NCBI GenBank assembly: GCA_963642245.1
Contig: CAVIFY010000003.1
Location: 1-64,000 of the forward strand
Length of the DNA: 64,000 nt
Source of the DNA: CAG-217 sp963642245
Lineage (GTDB): Bacteria > Bacillota > Clostridia > Oscillospirales > Acutalibacteraceae
Reading direction: 5' to 3'
Below are positions 16,533 through 24,683 of this stretch, one piece after another (within the stretch, counting starts at the first letter, position 1; each line of letters opens with the position of its first letter). The notes beneath the pieces are model-generated. The model ran no database searches, was not told the origin of the DNA, and saw only the letters and a list, made by a program, of their open reading frames with translations. The translations under genes and the position numbers were made by a program.

Positions 16533-16867
16533 AATCCCTCCGTCAACGCCTACGGCGTTGCCACCTCCCTTTACAAGGGAGGCAAAAAGGTTTATCGTAG
16601 GGGCGGCAACCTGCCGCCCGCGGTGCGATATGCACTCGCTACGAAACAGTCCACCGGACTGTTTCTCCCAAATGCTGCCGCATTTGGAGCCTCGTGTCTC
16701 TTGCACTGCGTGCAATTCACTCATCGCACCCTACAAAATGGTATAAAAATGTAGGGCCCGATGCCCACATCGGGCCGCAATCCCTCAGTCACTTCGTGAC
16801 AGCTCCCTTTGCAAGGGAGCCAAAAGGTTGCAAAATTTAAGCCCCCTTGTAAAAAAAGGGGGGGATT
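16533..16867. repeat. Large mosaic repeat cluster
   Basis: In order: the left half of a forward AATCCCTCC element (16533-16583); a GTAGGG hairpin (16597-16621); a long reversed GTAGGG-type unit (16620-16734) whose outer stem GCGGTGCGAT..ATCGCACC encloses three smaller hairpins; another GTAGGG hairpin with CCCGAT..ATCGGG stem (16751-16778); and a short complete element from AATCCCTCAG (16779) to GGGGATT (16867). It explains the 550-base gap between the nfeD-like gene and ptsI. Open frames here are repeat-derived. Confidence 0.82.
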
Positions 16868-16887
16868 GCACCGCTTTCCATTCGCTC

Positions 16888-16923
16888 AAAACAAAACAAA
16901 CTCCCCTTGTTTCCAAGGGGAGT
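16888..16923 (-). terminator. Terminator of the fru-pts operon
   Basis: ACTCCCCTTG/CAAGGGGAGT stem (16900-16923) followed on the minus strand by TTTGTTTTGTTTT. Confidence 0.8.
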
Positions 16924-16946
16924 CGCAAAAGGGTACTATAGGATAT

Positions 16947-18563
16947 TTACGCTTCTTCCTCACTGATGATCTTGCGGGTTTTTAGGATAGAAGAGGCGGA
17001 CACGGAGAATTCGTCCAGCCCCCACGCCAGCAGATGGGGGATCAGCCGGGGATCCGCCGCCCCCTCGCCGCACATACCCACCGGAATACCGGCGGCCTTG
17101 GCGGCCCGAATGGTCATTTCAATGGCAGAGAGCACTGCCGGCTGCATAGGATCGTACAGCCGGGCCACCGCCTGATTGCCTCGATCCACCGCCATCACAT
17201 AGCCGGTCAGATCGTTGGTGCCAATGGAGAAGAAGTCCGCTTCCTTCGCCAGCTCCGCCGCGGTCAGTGCCGCAGCCGGGGTCTCTACCATAATGCCCAC
17301 CGGCACCGGGTGCACATCCTCGCCCGCTTCGATCAGCTCCCGCAGGCACTGTTCGATCAGCTTTTTGGCCGCCAGGATCTCCTCCTTGCAGGTGATCAGG
17401 GGCAACATCAGCTTTAAGTCGCCGAACTTAGCCGCCCGCAAAATGGCACGAATTTGGTCGCAAAACAGATCCGGGTGGTCCAGGCAGTAGCGAATGGCCC
17501 GGTGGCCCAGGAACGGATTGTCCTCTTTTTCGATCTCTAAGTAGGGAATTTCCTTGTCGCCGCCAATGTCCAGGGTGCGGATAATGACCTCTCGGCCGTT
17601 CATGGCCTTGGCCACCGTGGCGTAGGCCTCAAACTGCTCCGCCTCCGTGGGGCGGGACGCCCGGTCCATAAACAGGAATTCCGTGCGGAAAAGGCCAATG
17701 CCCTCGCCGCCGTTTTGCACCACCGCCTGCACATCCTCTGGCTTACCAATATTGCCGTAAACGGCTTTTTTGACGCCGTTTTTGGTCACCGTAGGCAGGT
17801 TGCAGTAGCGGCTCAGTGCCTCCCGCTCCGCCAGGTATTCCCGCTGCCGTCGGCCAAAGTCCGCCGCCTGTTCCGGCGTAGGCTCCGGCAGCACCGTGCC
17901 GCGAAAGCCGTCCACCGCCACGCTTTGGCCGGTGTGCAGCGCCTCTACCGCACCGCTGACGGACAGCACCGCCGGAATACCCATGGCCCGGGCCAAAATG
18001 GCGCTGTGCGAGGTCATGCCCCCCACCTCGGCCACAATGGCGGCCACATGGTCCCTGTTCATCTTGCCGGTCATGGAGGGTGTAAAGTCGTGAGCCACCA
18101 GTACCGTGCCCGGTTCAATGGCGCCCAGGTCTACCTGCTCCGCGCCCAGCAGAATGCCCAGCAGGTCCTCCCGCACATCGGCAATATCGCTGGCACGCTG
18201 GCGGGTCAGCTCGTCGTCCATGCCGGAGAACATGGCGATAAACTGGTTGCACACCCCGTCCGCCGCCGCTTCCGCCGTGGCGCCGCCGTCGATCATCTCC
18301 TCCATTTGGGAGAGCATAAACGGATCTCGCAGCATTTCCATGTGGCCGTCCAAGATCTCTGCCTCTTTCTCACCGGCAGAGGCTTGCAGCCGGTCCCGCA
18401 GCTGCTCCGTCTTTTGCATAAATGCGTTAATGGCCGCCCGCAGCCGCTCTTTTTCCTGCTGCACACCGCCAAAGACCACGCCGCTGTAATCCAGCGACCG
18501 GTGCTGAATGATCAGGGCCTTGCCGATGCCGCAGCCCTCGCTTACGCCTGTTCCTCTTAGCAT
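16947..18563 (-). CDS. ptsI: PTS enzyme I (phosphoenolpyruvate-protein phosphotransferase)
   Basis: Enzyme I takes phosphate from PEP and passes it to HPr. The active-site histidine is His186 in GGMTSHSAILARAMGIP, and the C-terminal PEP-binding half shows GIGLFRTEFLFMDR, GTNDLTGYVMAVDRGN and the catalytic Cys in PVGMCGEGAADP. At 538 residues it is slightly shorter than E. coli PtsI. It is the last gene of an operon with fruR, fruK, fruA and ptsH; an inverted repeat separates it from ptsH. Placing ptsHI behind fru genes means its expression may rise with fructose. Confidence 0.96.
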   Translation of the reverse strand: MLRGTGVSEGCGIGKALIIQHRSLDYSGVVFGGVQQEKERLRAAINAFMQKTEQLRDRLQASAGEKEAEILDGHMEMLRDPFMLSQMEEMIDGGATAEAAADGVCNQFIAMFSGMDDELTRQRASDIADVREDLLGILLGAEQVDLGAIEPGTVLVAHDFTPSMTGKMNRDHVAAIVAEVGGMTSHSAILARAMGIPAVLSVSGAVEALHTGQSVAVDGFRGTVLPEPTPEQAADFGRRQREYLAEREALSRYCNLPTVTKNGVKKAVYGNIGKPEDVQAVVQNGGEGIGLFRTEFLFMDRASRPTEAEQFEAYATVAKAMNGREVIIRTLDIGGDKEIPYLEIEKEDNPFLGHRAIRYCLDHPDLFCDQIRAILRAAKFGDLKLMLPLITCKEEILAAKKLIEQCLRELIEAGEDVHPVPVGIMVETPAAALTAAELAKEADFFSIGTNDLTGYVMAVDRGNQAVARLYDPMQPAVLSAIEMTIRAAKAAGIPVGMCGEGAADPRLIPHLLAWGLDEFSVSASSILKTRKIISEEEA

Positions 18564-18600
18564 GGTATCGCTCCCTCTCGCTTAACTTGATAAACACAGC

Positions 18601-18630
18601 CAGGGAACCGCCCCAAAGAGCCGTTCCCTG
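18601..18630 (-). promoter_or_regulatory. Intercistronic hairpin between ptsH and ptsI
   Basis: CAGGGAAC pairs with GTTCCCTG (18601-18608 with 18623-18630). There is no T run, so this is more likely an mRNA stability or processing element than a terminator. Confidence 0.5.
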
Positions 18631-18643
18631 TGCGCAAAATTTC

Positions 18644-18910
18644 TTATGCCTCGCCTAAGCCGGACTCGATCAGGCTCACTGCCTTAGCCAGCGCCTCTTT
18701 TTCGTCCGGACCCTCGGCCCGCACTTCCAGCTCGCTGCCGCACTTAATGCAGCCGGCCATAATGTTCATAATGCTCTTGGCGTTAATGTCCTTGCCGTTC
18801 AGGATCAGGTGCACATCGCTCTGGAATGCAGTCATCTCCTTTACGAACATATTTGCCGGGCGCATATGAAAGCCCTCTTTATTGATCACTTTTGTTACCT
18901 GAGATACCAT
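18644..18910 (-). CDS. ptsH: Phosphocarrier protein HPr
   Basis: The 88-residue protein is HPr, the phosphate shuttle between enzyme I and sugar-specific EII proteins. His15 and Arg17 sit in GFHMRPANMF, and Ser46 in NAKSIMNIM is the regulatory site phosphorylated by HPr kinase in Firmicutes, so it can serve catabolite repression. Its start codon overlaps the fruA stop by one base (TAATG). The local sequence GFHMRPA differs slightly from the common GLHARPA. Confidence 0.96.
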   Translation of the reverse strand: MVSQVTKVINKEGFHMRPANMFVKEMTAFQSDVHLILNGKDINAKSIMNIMAGCIKCGSELEVRAEGPDEKEALAKAVSLIESGLGEA

Positions 18911-20856
18911 TATGCTCTCTCCTTTTCTGTTTTATTTTTCTTCAGCAGGGCCAGCATCAGCGCGCCGACCACAGAGCCTGCAACCAGGGCCACGATATAG
19001 CCCAGGGGGTGTTCCACCACAGCAAAGGTAAAGATACCGCCGTGGGGTGCCGGGCAAGCGCAGCCAAACAGGGCGCATACCAGGCCGGATACTGCGGAGC
19101 CGATCATACAGGAGGGGATCACCCGCAGCGGGTCTGCCGCCGCGTAAGGAATAGCGCCCTCGGTGATAAAGCACAGGCCCATAATGTAGTTCACCGGGCC
19201 GCTTTTCAGCTCCTCTTTGGTCCATTTTTTCTTGTTAAAGGTGGTGGACAGGGCGATGGCGATGGGCGGCACCATACCGCCGATCATCACAGCCGCCATG
19301 ATCCAGGTGTCGCCGGTGGCGACGGAAGCCGTACCGAACACATAGGCCGCCTTGTTGAACGGGCCACCCATGTCAATAGCCATCATGGCCGCCAGTACAA
19401 TGGACAGGAGAATGCGGGAGGTCTCGCCCAGGCCTTTCAGCCCGGCAGACAGCCCCAAATTGATATACCCCACAAAGGGATTGACGATCAGCATAAACAG
19501 ACCGATGAGCACGGTGCCGAACAAGGGGTACAGGAACACCGGCTTAATACCGTCCATACTCTTTGGCAGCCAGGAGAACGCCTTTTTCAGTCCGTTGACC
19601 AGCAGACCGGCCACAAAACCGGCCAGCAGCGCGCCTAGGAAACCGGACACTGCCTTGTCATTACCGGTGGGCGATTGCAGGGTGGCGCCGATGGTGGCCA
19701 AATAACCGCCAACGATACCGGGCAGCAAACCGGGACGATCCGCAATGGACTGGGCAATATACCCGGCCAAAATGGGGATCATAAAGCTGAACGCCGCTTT
19801 ACCGATCCAAAAGATCACGGAAGCCACCGGGTTGGTCTGGCCGAAGTTGCCGCCTACATTGGCGTTGCCGGCCAAAGTATCAATTAAGAAGCCCAAAGCG
19901 ATCAGCACACCGCCGCCGACAACGAAAGGCAGCATATGGGACACGCCGTTCATCAGGTGCTTATACACCTTGTGGCCAAAGCTCTCTTTCTCCTCATCGT
20001 CCCCGGCAGGGGCAGCGTCGCCCTCTGCGTGGTAAATGGGCGCCTTGCCGTCCAGCACCTTTTGGATCAGCTCCTGGGGCTTGTTGATCCCGGCAGACAC
20101 ATTGGTGCGCAGCACCGGCTTGCCGTCAAAGCGGGCCATCTCTACATTCTTATCCGCCGCAATGATAATGCCGTCGCAGTCGGCGATCTCCTGGCGGGTG
20201 AGCACATTCTTGGCGCCGCCGGAGCCGTTGGTCTCTGCCTTTAAGGGGCAGTTCATGGCCGCGCCGGCCTTTTCCAGCGCCTCGGCAGCCATATAGGTAT
20301 GAGCAATACCGGTGGGGCAGGCGGTCACCGCCAAAATACGATAGCCCTCCGGTGCCGCAGGCGCAGCCACCACCGTGTCCTCCGGGGTCTCCTCCGGGTA
20401 CTTGGCCCGCTCCTGGGCGTCAATAATTTCAATGAACTCCTCTGCCGTCTTGGCGCCCCGCAGCCGATCGCAAAATTCCGGCTCCATAAGCATGACCATC
20501 AGGCGAGAGAGAATTTCCAAATGCACATCGCCGTCCGGCGGGGCCGCGATCATAAACAGCAGCGAACTGGGCTTGCCGTCCGGGGCGTCATAATCCACAC
20601 CGCCGGGCACGGTCATGGCCGCCAGCGCCGCATGGGCCACGCTGTCACTCTTAGCATGGGGCACCGCAATGCCCTCGCCGATGGCGGTGGTGCCCTGCCC
20701 CTCCCGGGCCAGGATCGCCGCCTTGTAGGCCGCCGGATCGATCAGGTTGCCCGCTGCCGTGTGCAGCTGCACCAGCGCGTCAATGGCGCCGTCCTTGCTT
20801 TCTACCGGGGCGTTCAGCTGGATCGCCAGGGGAGATAGCAAATCTTTAATCTTCAT
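18910..20856 (-). CDS. fruA: PTS fructose-specific EIIABC
   Basis: The 648-residue protein imports fructose with phosphorylation to fructose 1-phosphate. Order of domains: EIIA (residues 1-150, phospho-His67 in GIAVPHAKSD), EIIB (about 172-270, phospho-Cys180 in VTACPTGIAHTYMAAEAL), then EIIC with about nine membrane segments from residue 300 on. The A-B-C order is typical of Firmicute FruA. Downstream ptsH overlaps by one base and fruK lies upstream, so the whole phosphorelay is made from one transcript. Confidence 0.95.
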   Translation of the reverse strand: MKIKDLLSPLAIQLNAPVESKDGAIDALVQLHTAAGNLIDPAAYKAAILAREGQGTTAIGEGIAVPHAKSDSVAHAALAAMTVPGGVDYDAPDGKPSSLLFMIAAPPDGDVHLEILSRLMVMLMEPEFCDRLRGAKTAEEFIEIIDAQERAKYPEETPEDTVVAAPAAPEGYRILAVTACPTGIAHTYMAAEALEKAGAAMNCPLKAETNGSGGAKNVLTRQEIADCDGIIIAADKNVEMARFDGKPVLRTNVSAGINKPQELIQKVLDGKAPIYHAEGDAAPAGDDEEKESFGHKVYKHLMNGVSHMLPFVVGGGVLIALGFLIDTLAGNANVGGNFGQTNPVASVIFWIGKAAFSFMIPILAGYIAQSIADRPGLLPGIVGGYLATIGATLQSPTGNDKAVSGFLGALLAGFVAGLLVNGLKKAFSWLPKSMDGIKPVFLYPLFGTVLIGLFMLIVNPFVGYINLGLSAGLKGLGETSRILLSIVLAAMMAIDMGGPFNKAAYVFGTASVATGDTWIMAAVMIGGMVPPIAIALSTTFNKKKWTKEELKSGPVNYIMGLCFITEGAIPYAAADPLRVIPSCMIGSAVSGLVCALFGCACPAPHGGIFTFAVVEHPLGYIVALVAGSVVGALMLALLKKNKTEKERA

Positions 20857-20913
20857 AGAGAACCCTCCTCACACAGGGCGTTGCCCTGCAAATCTATTAT
20901 CCACCGACTGCCC

Positions 20914-21831
20914 TCAGTCGGCAAAATACTGTGTCTTGTACCGGCGAATGGTGTCGCCGTCTGCCACGCCCTCGCAAAAGGCGGAGGCATTACCGGCGGC
21001 GGAAGCCCACTGCAAAGCCGTTTTATACTCGCCGCTGTCTGCGTACCCGGCCAGGAACCCGGCCACCATGGAGTCGCCGCAGCCCACATTGTTTACCGGC
21101 TTGCCGGGCACCACGCCGGCGGTGTGGGCGCTGCCGTCCTCTGCCAGCAGCGTGGCGCCGTACTTGCCCCGGCTCACCAGCACATTGCGGGCGCCTCTCT
21201 CTTGCAGCTTGGCGGCAAAAAAGCGGATCTTGTCTTCATCGTCCGGGCGAATGTCCTCGCCAAAGATCTCGCCCAGCTCGTGGTGATTGGGCTTAATGAG
21301 AAACGGGTGGTAATCCAGCACAGCCAGCAGCGCCTCGCCGGTGGTGTCTACCACAATATGCACGCCCTTGTTTTGCAGCTTGGCGCAAATCTGTTCGTAA
21401 ATGGTGCCGGGCATTTGGCTGGGCACCGCCCCGGCCAGCACCAGGAAGTCGCCGGGTGCCAGCCCCTCCAGCTTGCAAAACAGGGCCTCCACCTCCGCCT
21501 CTGCCGGCTGGGCGCCGGGGGCGTTAATGTCCGTTTGCCGATCGGCAAAGATCTTTACATTGATCCGGGTGTTGCCCGCTGCCAGGGGCACAAAATCCGT
21601 TTGGATCCCCTGGGCCTGCAACATCTGCTCCAGTGCCCGGCCGGTAAATCCGGCCACGAACCCCAGCGCCCGGGTGGGCACCCCCAGTCCGGACAGCACC
21701 ATGGACACATTGATCCCCTTGCCGCCGCACAGCAGCTGAGCGCTCTCCGCCCGGTTCACATCCTCGCTGCTCAGTCGGGGCAGGCGCAGAATGTAGTCCA
21801 GCGCCGGGTTCAGCGTTACGGTATAGATCAT
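20914..21831 (-). CDS. fruK: 1-phosphofructokinase
   Basis: FruK phosphorylates fructose 1-phosphate to fructose 1,6-bisphosphate. The 305-residue PfkB-family protein starts MIYTVTLNPALDY, has GGKGINVS near residue 36 for sugar binding, and the catalytic loop NNVGCGDSMVAGF near residue 250, where GCGDS replaces the usual GAGDS but keeps the aspartate base. Its ATG overlaps the fruR stop by four bases (ATGA). Context with fruA leaves little doubt. Confidence 0.95.
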   Translation of the reverse strand: MIYTVTLNPALDYILRLPRLSSEDVNRAESAQLLCGGKGINVSMVLSGLGVPTRALGFVAGFTGRALEQMLQAQGIQTDFVPLAAGNTRINVKIFADRQTDINAPGAQPAEAEVEALFCKLEGLAPGDFLVLAGAVPSQMPGTIYEQICAKLQNKGVHIVVDTTGEALLAVLDYHPFLIKPNHHELGEIFGEDIRPDDEDKIRFFAAKLQERGARNVLVSRGKYGATLLAEDGSAHTAGVVPGKPVNNVGCGDSMVAGFLAGYADSGEYKTALQWASAAGNASAFCEGVADGDTIRRYKTQYFAD

Positions 21832-22577
21832 AATAACGCAACCTCCTTGACCACCGTGCGCTCCCCGTACTCCGGGTCCGGCAGCCGATCGGTGATGATG
21901 GCCGCCTGGTCCAGGGGCGCAAAGCTCACGGTAGATACTTTATCAAACTTGCTGGCGTCCGCCAGTACATAGCTGACGAAACTGCGCTCCATGGCCGCCG
22001 CCTTTAAGTAGGCCTCGTCCGTGTCCGGGGTGGTGAACCCCTGGCGAATGGCAATGCCGTTGGTGCCGATGAAGCACTTGGAAAAATTGTAGCTGTGCAA
22101 ATTCTTGGCTGCCGCCAGACCGATGATGGCGTCGGTGGTGTGCTTCAGCTCGCCGCCCAGCACATAGGTCTTAATGCCCTTGGCCACCAGCCGCTGGGCA
22201 TGGAGAATGCCGTTGGTCACAAAGGTGGCGCCCGGCTGCAAGTGGTCGATCATTAACAGGGTGGAGCTGCCGGCGTCTAAATATACAAAATCCGTATCGT
22301 CCACCTGGGCAGCGGCATATGCGGCGATCATCTCTTTTTCGTCCATGTGCAGCTGCAACTTTTCGTCCAGCTTCTCCTCCCGGCGAATAAAGTCCCGCCG
22401 GGTCAGGGTGGCGCCGCCGTGCACCTTGTGCAGCTTGCCCAGCCGGTCCAGCGCGATCAGATCCCGCCGCACCGTGCTCTCGCTGGCGCCCAAAAGCTGG
22501 GTCAGCTGGGTGACGGATACGGTGCCCTTTTCCTCTAACTGGGCCAAAATCTGCAAGTGTCTTTCCTGGGTGAGCAT
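21828..22577 (-). CDS. fruR: DeoR-family fructose operon repressor
   Basis: The 249-residue protein has a DeoR helix-turn-helix at the N-terminus (ERHLQILAQLEEKGTVSVTQL, STVRRDLIALDRLGKLHKVHGGA) and a DeoR sensor domain (VYLDAGSSTLLMIDHL, VTNGILHAQRL) that usually binds a phosphosugar. It is the first gene of the fru-pts operon, so it probably represses its own operon until fructose 1-phosphate accumulates. Direct repeats of GAACGAAAATGAA type lie just upstream of the -35 box. Confidence 0.93.
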   Translation of the reverse strand: MLTQERHLQILAQLEEKGTVSVTQLTQLLGASESTVRRDLIALDRLGKLHKVHGGATLTRRDFIRREEKLDEKLQLHMDEKEMIAAYAAAQVDDTDFVYLDAGSSTLLMIDHLQPGATFVTNGILHAQRLVAKGIKTYVLGGELKHTTDAIIGLAAAKNLHSYNFSKCFIGTNGIAIRQGFTTPDTDEAYLKAAAMERSFVSYVLADASKFDKVSTVSFAPLDQAAIITDRLPDPEYGERTVVKEVALL

Positions 22578-22632
22578 AGGCGGTTCCTTTCTGGGTTTTT
22601 CGGGCGATCGCCGCCCTCGTCCTTACACCCAA

Positions 22633-22685
22633 AGTGTACCACGGCGAGCAAAAACCGTCAAGTTCATTCCTTCATTTTCGTTCAC
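22633..22685 (-). promoter_or_regulatory. Promoter and probable FruR operator of the fru-pts operon
   Basis: On the minus strand: TTGACG (22661-22656), 17 bp, TACACT (22638-22633) with an extended TGG before the -10. Immediately upstream, GTGAACGAAAATGAAGGAATGAAC (22685-22662) holds three GAA(C/T/G)-type repeats, like DeoR-family operators. Confidence 0.72.
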
Positions 22686-22822
22686 TCCGCACAGTGAATA
22701 CCGGCTCATTTGGGCAGTTTGTGCAAATATAGCCCCTGTGCTTGCACGGTTTTGACCGATTATAGCAAAACACGCACAAAATCCGTCACGCCCCATAGCC
22801 GCAAAATCCGCCAAATGCGCGC

Positions 22823-22859
22823 AAAAAAAGCGCCGTATCCCAAAGATACGACGCTTTTT
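22823..22859 (-). terminator. Terminator of the carD-like gene
   Basis: AAAGCG(C/T)CGTATC..GATACG(A/G)CGCTTT stem with a T run on both sides, so it may work in both directions. Confidence 0.88.
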
Positions 22860-22871
22860 GATAAACTCCGG

Positions 22872-23363
22872 TTATACCGCTTCCAAATACGCGGCCACGG
22901 TCTTGGGGTCCTCTCCCCGCACAAAGGCAAACTCATCGCTGATGATATGCAGCGCGCTGCGCAGGGCTTTGGTATCGGACAGATACATTTTTTTGCCCAC
23001 CTGCTTTTGGTGCTCCTCGTGGCAGCGCAGGGTCTTGATCAAGCGCAAAATACGCTTGTGGTCCGAGCTGTGGAGGATCTCCTCCGTCTTGGCCTTGCGC
23101 TCGTGGGCGTTGCTCACCCATTCGTAAGGCTGGCAGGTCTTGGCATAGCCCATCAGCTCCTCCACCGCCGCCGGGGCGATGGCCGAGCGGATCTTTACCC
23201 GCTGGGGGTCGTAATCCGTGGGCACATAATACTTGGAGTTCCGGTCAAACACAGGCACCAGCACATAGTAGTCCTTGGTCTCGCTGGAGAACTTCATGGT
23301 TTCAATTTCGCGCACTTGGCAGATCCCCTTGGTACTGTAATGCACGAAAGTACCGATTTGCAT
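22872..23363 (-). CDS. CarD-family transcriptional regulator
   Basis: The 163-residue protein begins with the CarD/TRCF RNA-polymerase-interaction (Tudor-like) domain: MQIGTFVHYSTKGICQVREI and YYVLVPVFDRNSKYYVPTD. A helical C-terminal domain follows (KRILRLIKTLRCHEEHQKQ ... DTKALRSALHIISDEFAFV). CarD proteins bind RNA polymerase beta and stabilise open promoter complexes. AAAGG lies 8 bases before the ATG at 23363; a GTG three codons upstream is too close to that site. Single-gene unit. Confidence 0.92.
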   Translation of the reverse strand: MQIGTFVHYSTKGICQVREIETMKFSSETKDYYVLVPVFDRNSKYYVPTDYDPQRVKIRSAIAPAAVEELMGYAKTCQPYEWVSNAHERKAKTEEILHSSDHKRILRLIKTLRCHEEHQKQVGKKMYLSDTKALRSALHIISDEFAFVRGEDPKTVAAYLEAV

Positions 23364-23549
23364 GACACTCACCTTTCTTAAAAATTGCAGTCTTTTCCGC
23401 CTGTTTTCCTATTTGAACATCTTTATTATAGCACAAATCGGTAAAAATTGACATAGGCAAAGTAAACAAATCCCCGGCCCCAATTCCTACCTCTGCGGCA
23501 GGAATTTTGTACAAAATGCAAGATTATCCCCCTTTTTCGCCCAATTCTC

Positions 23550-23634
23550 TTAACAAATCTTAACAAACGGGATAAATTTTTTACCCATCTTTTACCCGGC
23601 AGCGGGCGCGGTTTTAACAACAGCTGGCTATACT
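23550..23634 (+). promoter_or_regulatory. Pho-box-like direct repeats and promoter of the pst operon
   Basis: TTAACA occurs at 23550, 23560 and 23614, and TTTTACCC twice 11 bp apart near 23579-23597. The first pair is TTAACA-N4-TTAACA, close to the PhoP box of Bacillus. TATACT (23629-23634) is a plausible -10. This suggests control by a PhoPR-type system, whose genes are not in the window. Confidence 0.65.
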
Positions 23635-23699
23635 AAAACCAGAGCAGCGAACCAACGCTGCAAAAAAATCACGCCAAGTGCGAAAAAGGAGAATGAACC

Positions 23700-24620
23700 A
23701 TGACCAAACAAAATAGGACCCATAAAACCGCAAAAGTTCTGCTGAGCCTGGCAGTTGCCGGGGCGCTGGTGGGCGGCGTATTCGCCGGCTGCTCCGCCGG
23801 AAAAGGCAACAAAGAAAACCAGAACACCACCGCCGGCGTTACCGGAAGCATTACCGTAGTGTCCCGAGAAGAAGGTTCCGGCACCCGGGGCGCCTTTGTG
23901 GAGCTGCTGGGGATCGAGGAGAAGGACGCCGCCGGCAACAAGGTAGACAACACCACGACCGCCGCGGAGATCACCAACAGCACCGCCGTCATGCTCACCA
24001 CCGTGGCAGGTAACAAGAATGCCATCGGCTATGTGTCCCTGGGCAGCCTGAACGACACGGTGCAGGCCCTGACCATTGACGGCGTGGAGCCTACGGCAGA
24101 GAATGTAAAGAACGGCAGCTACAAGGTCTCTCGCCCCTTTAACATCGTCACCAAAGACGATCTAAGCCCGGCGGCCAAGGACTTTATCAGCTACATTCAA
24201 AGCGCCGACGGCCAAAAGATCATTGAGGATAACCACTATGTGAGCCAGTCCAATACCGGCGCATTCAAAAGTAGCGGCGCCAAGGGCAAGGTGCTGGTGG
24301 CCGGGTCCTCCTCCGTTACCCCGGTAATGGAAAAGCTGGCGGAAGCGTACCAAAAGGTGAACACCGGCGTAACGGTAGAGGTGCAGCAAAGCGACTCCAC
24401 CACCGGGATCACCTCAGCCGCCGACGGCACCTGCGACATCGGTATGGCCTCGCGGGAGCTGAAAGACACGGAGACCGCCAAGGGCGTGAACGCCACCGTG
24501 ATCGCTATGGACGGCGTGGCGGTGATCGTCAATAAGGCCAATCCGCTGAAAGCTGCCACCACGGACACCGTGCGCCAAATTTACACCGGCAACCTTACCG
24601 ACTGGGCAAGCGTAAAATAA
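23700..24620 (+). CDS. pstS: Phosphate-binding lipoprotein PstS, circularly permuted
   Basis: The 306-residue protein has a signal peptide with lipobox VFAGC (Cys31), so it is a membrane-anchored phosphate receptor. The order of its two halves is reversed compared with ordinary PstS. Residues 48-185 hold what is normally the second half (ITVVSREEGSGTRGAFVELL ... AKDFISYIQSADGQKII). Residues 198-306 hold the normal first half (VLVAGSSSVTPVMEKLAEAY ... CDIGMASREL ... IAMDGVAVIVNKANP ... IYTGNLTDWASV), after which the protein stops. All phosphate-binding elements appear present, so it should be functional. pstC, pstA and pstB follow. Confidence 0.92.
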   Translation: MTKQNRTHKTAKVLLSLAVAGALVGGVFAGCSAGKGNKENQNTTAGVTGSITVVSREEGSGTRGAFVELLGIEEKDAAGNKVDNTTTAAEITNSTAVMLTTVAGNKNAIGYVSLGSLNDTVQALTIDGVEPTAENVKNGSYKVSRPFNIVTKDDLSPAAKDFISYIQSADGQKIIEDNHYVSQSNTGAFKSSGAKGKVLVAGSSSVTPVMEKLAEAYQKVNTGVTVEVQQSDSTTGITSAADGTCDIGMASRELKDTETAKGVNATVIAMDGVAVIVNKANPLKAATTDTVRQIYTGNLTDWASVK

Positions 24621-24683
24621 AAAACCAACCCAACCAAAAGGGGCGCTGCGGCGCCCCCGCTTTCCTATATATAAGAGGTTTTT

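Noticed and set aside
16446..16754. Open frames across the 16.5-16.75 kb repeats
   Set aside because: They translate the GTAGGG and nested hairpin repeats and recur wherever the repeat occurs, so they are repeat-derived.
23700..24620. PstS as a truncated pseudogene
   Set aside because: The protein first looked cut at IYTGNLTDW, but the missing half is present at the N-terminus, so it is permuted and complete.
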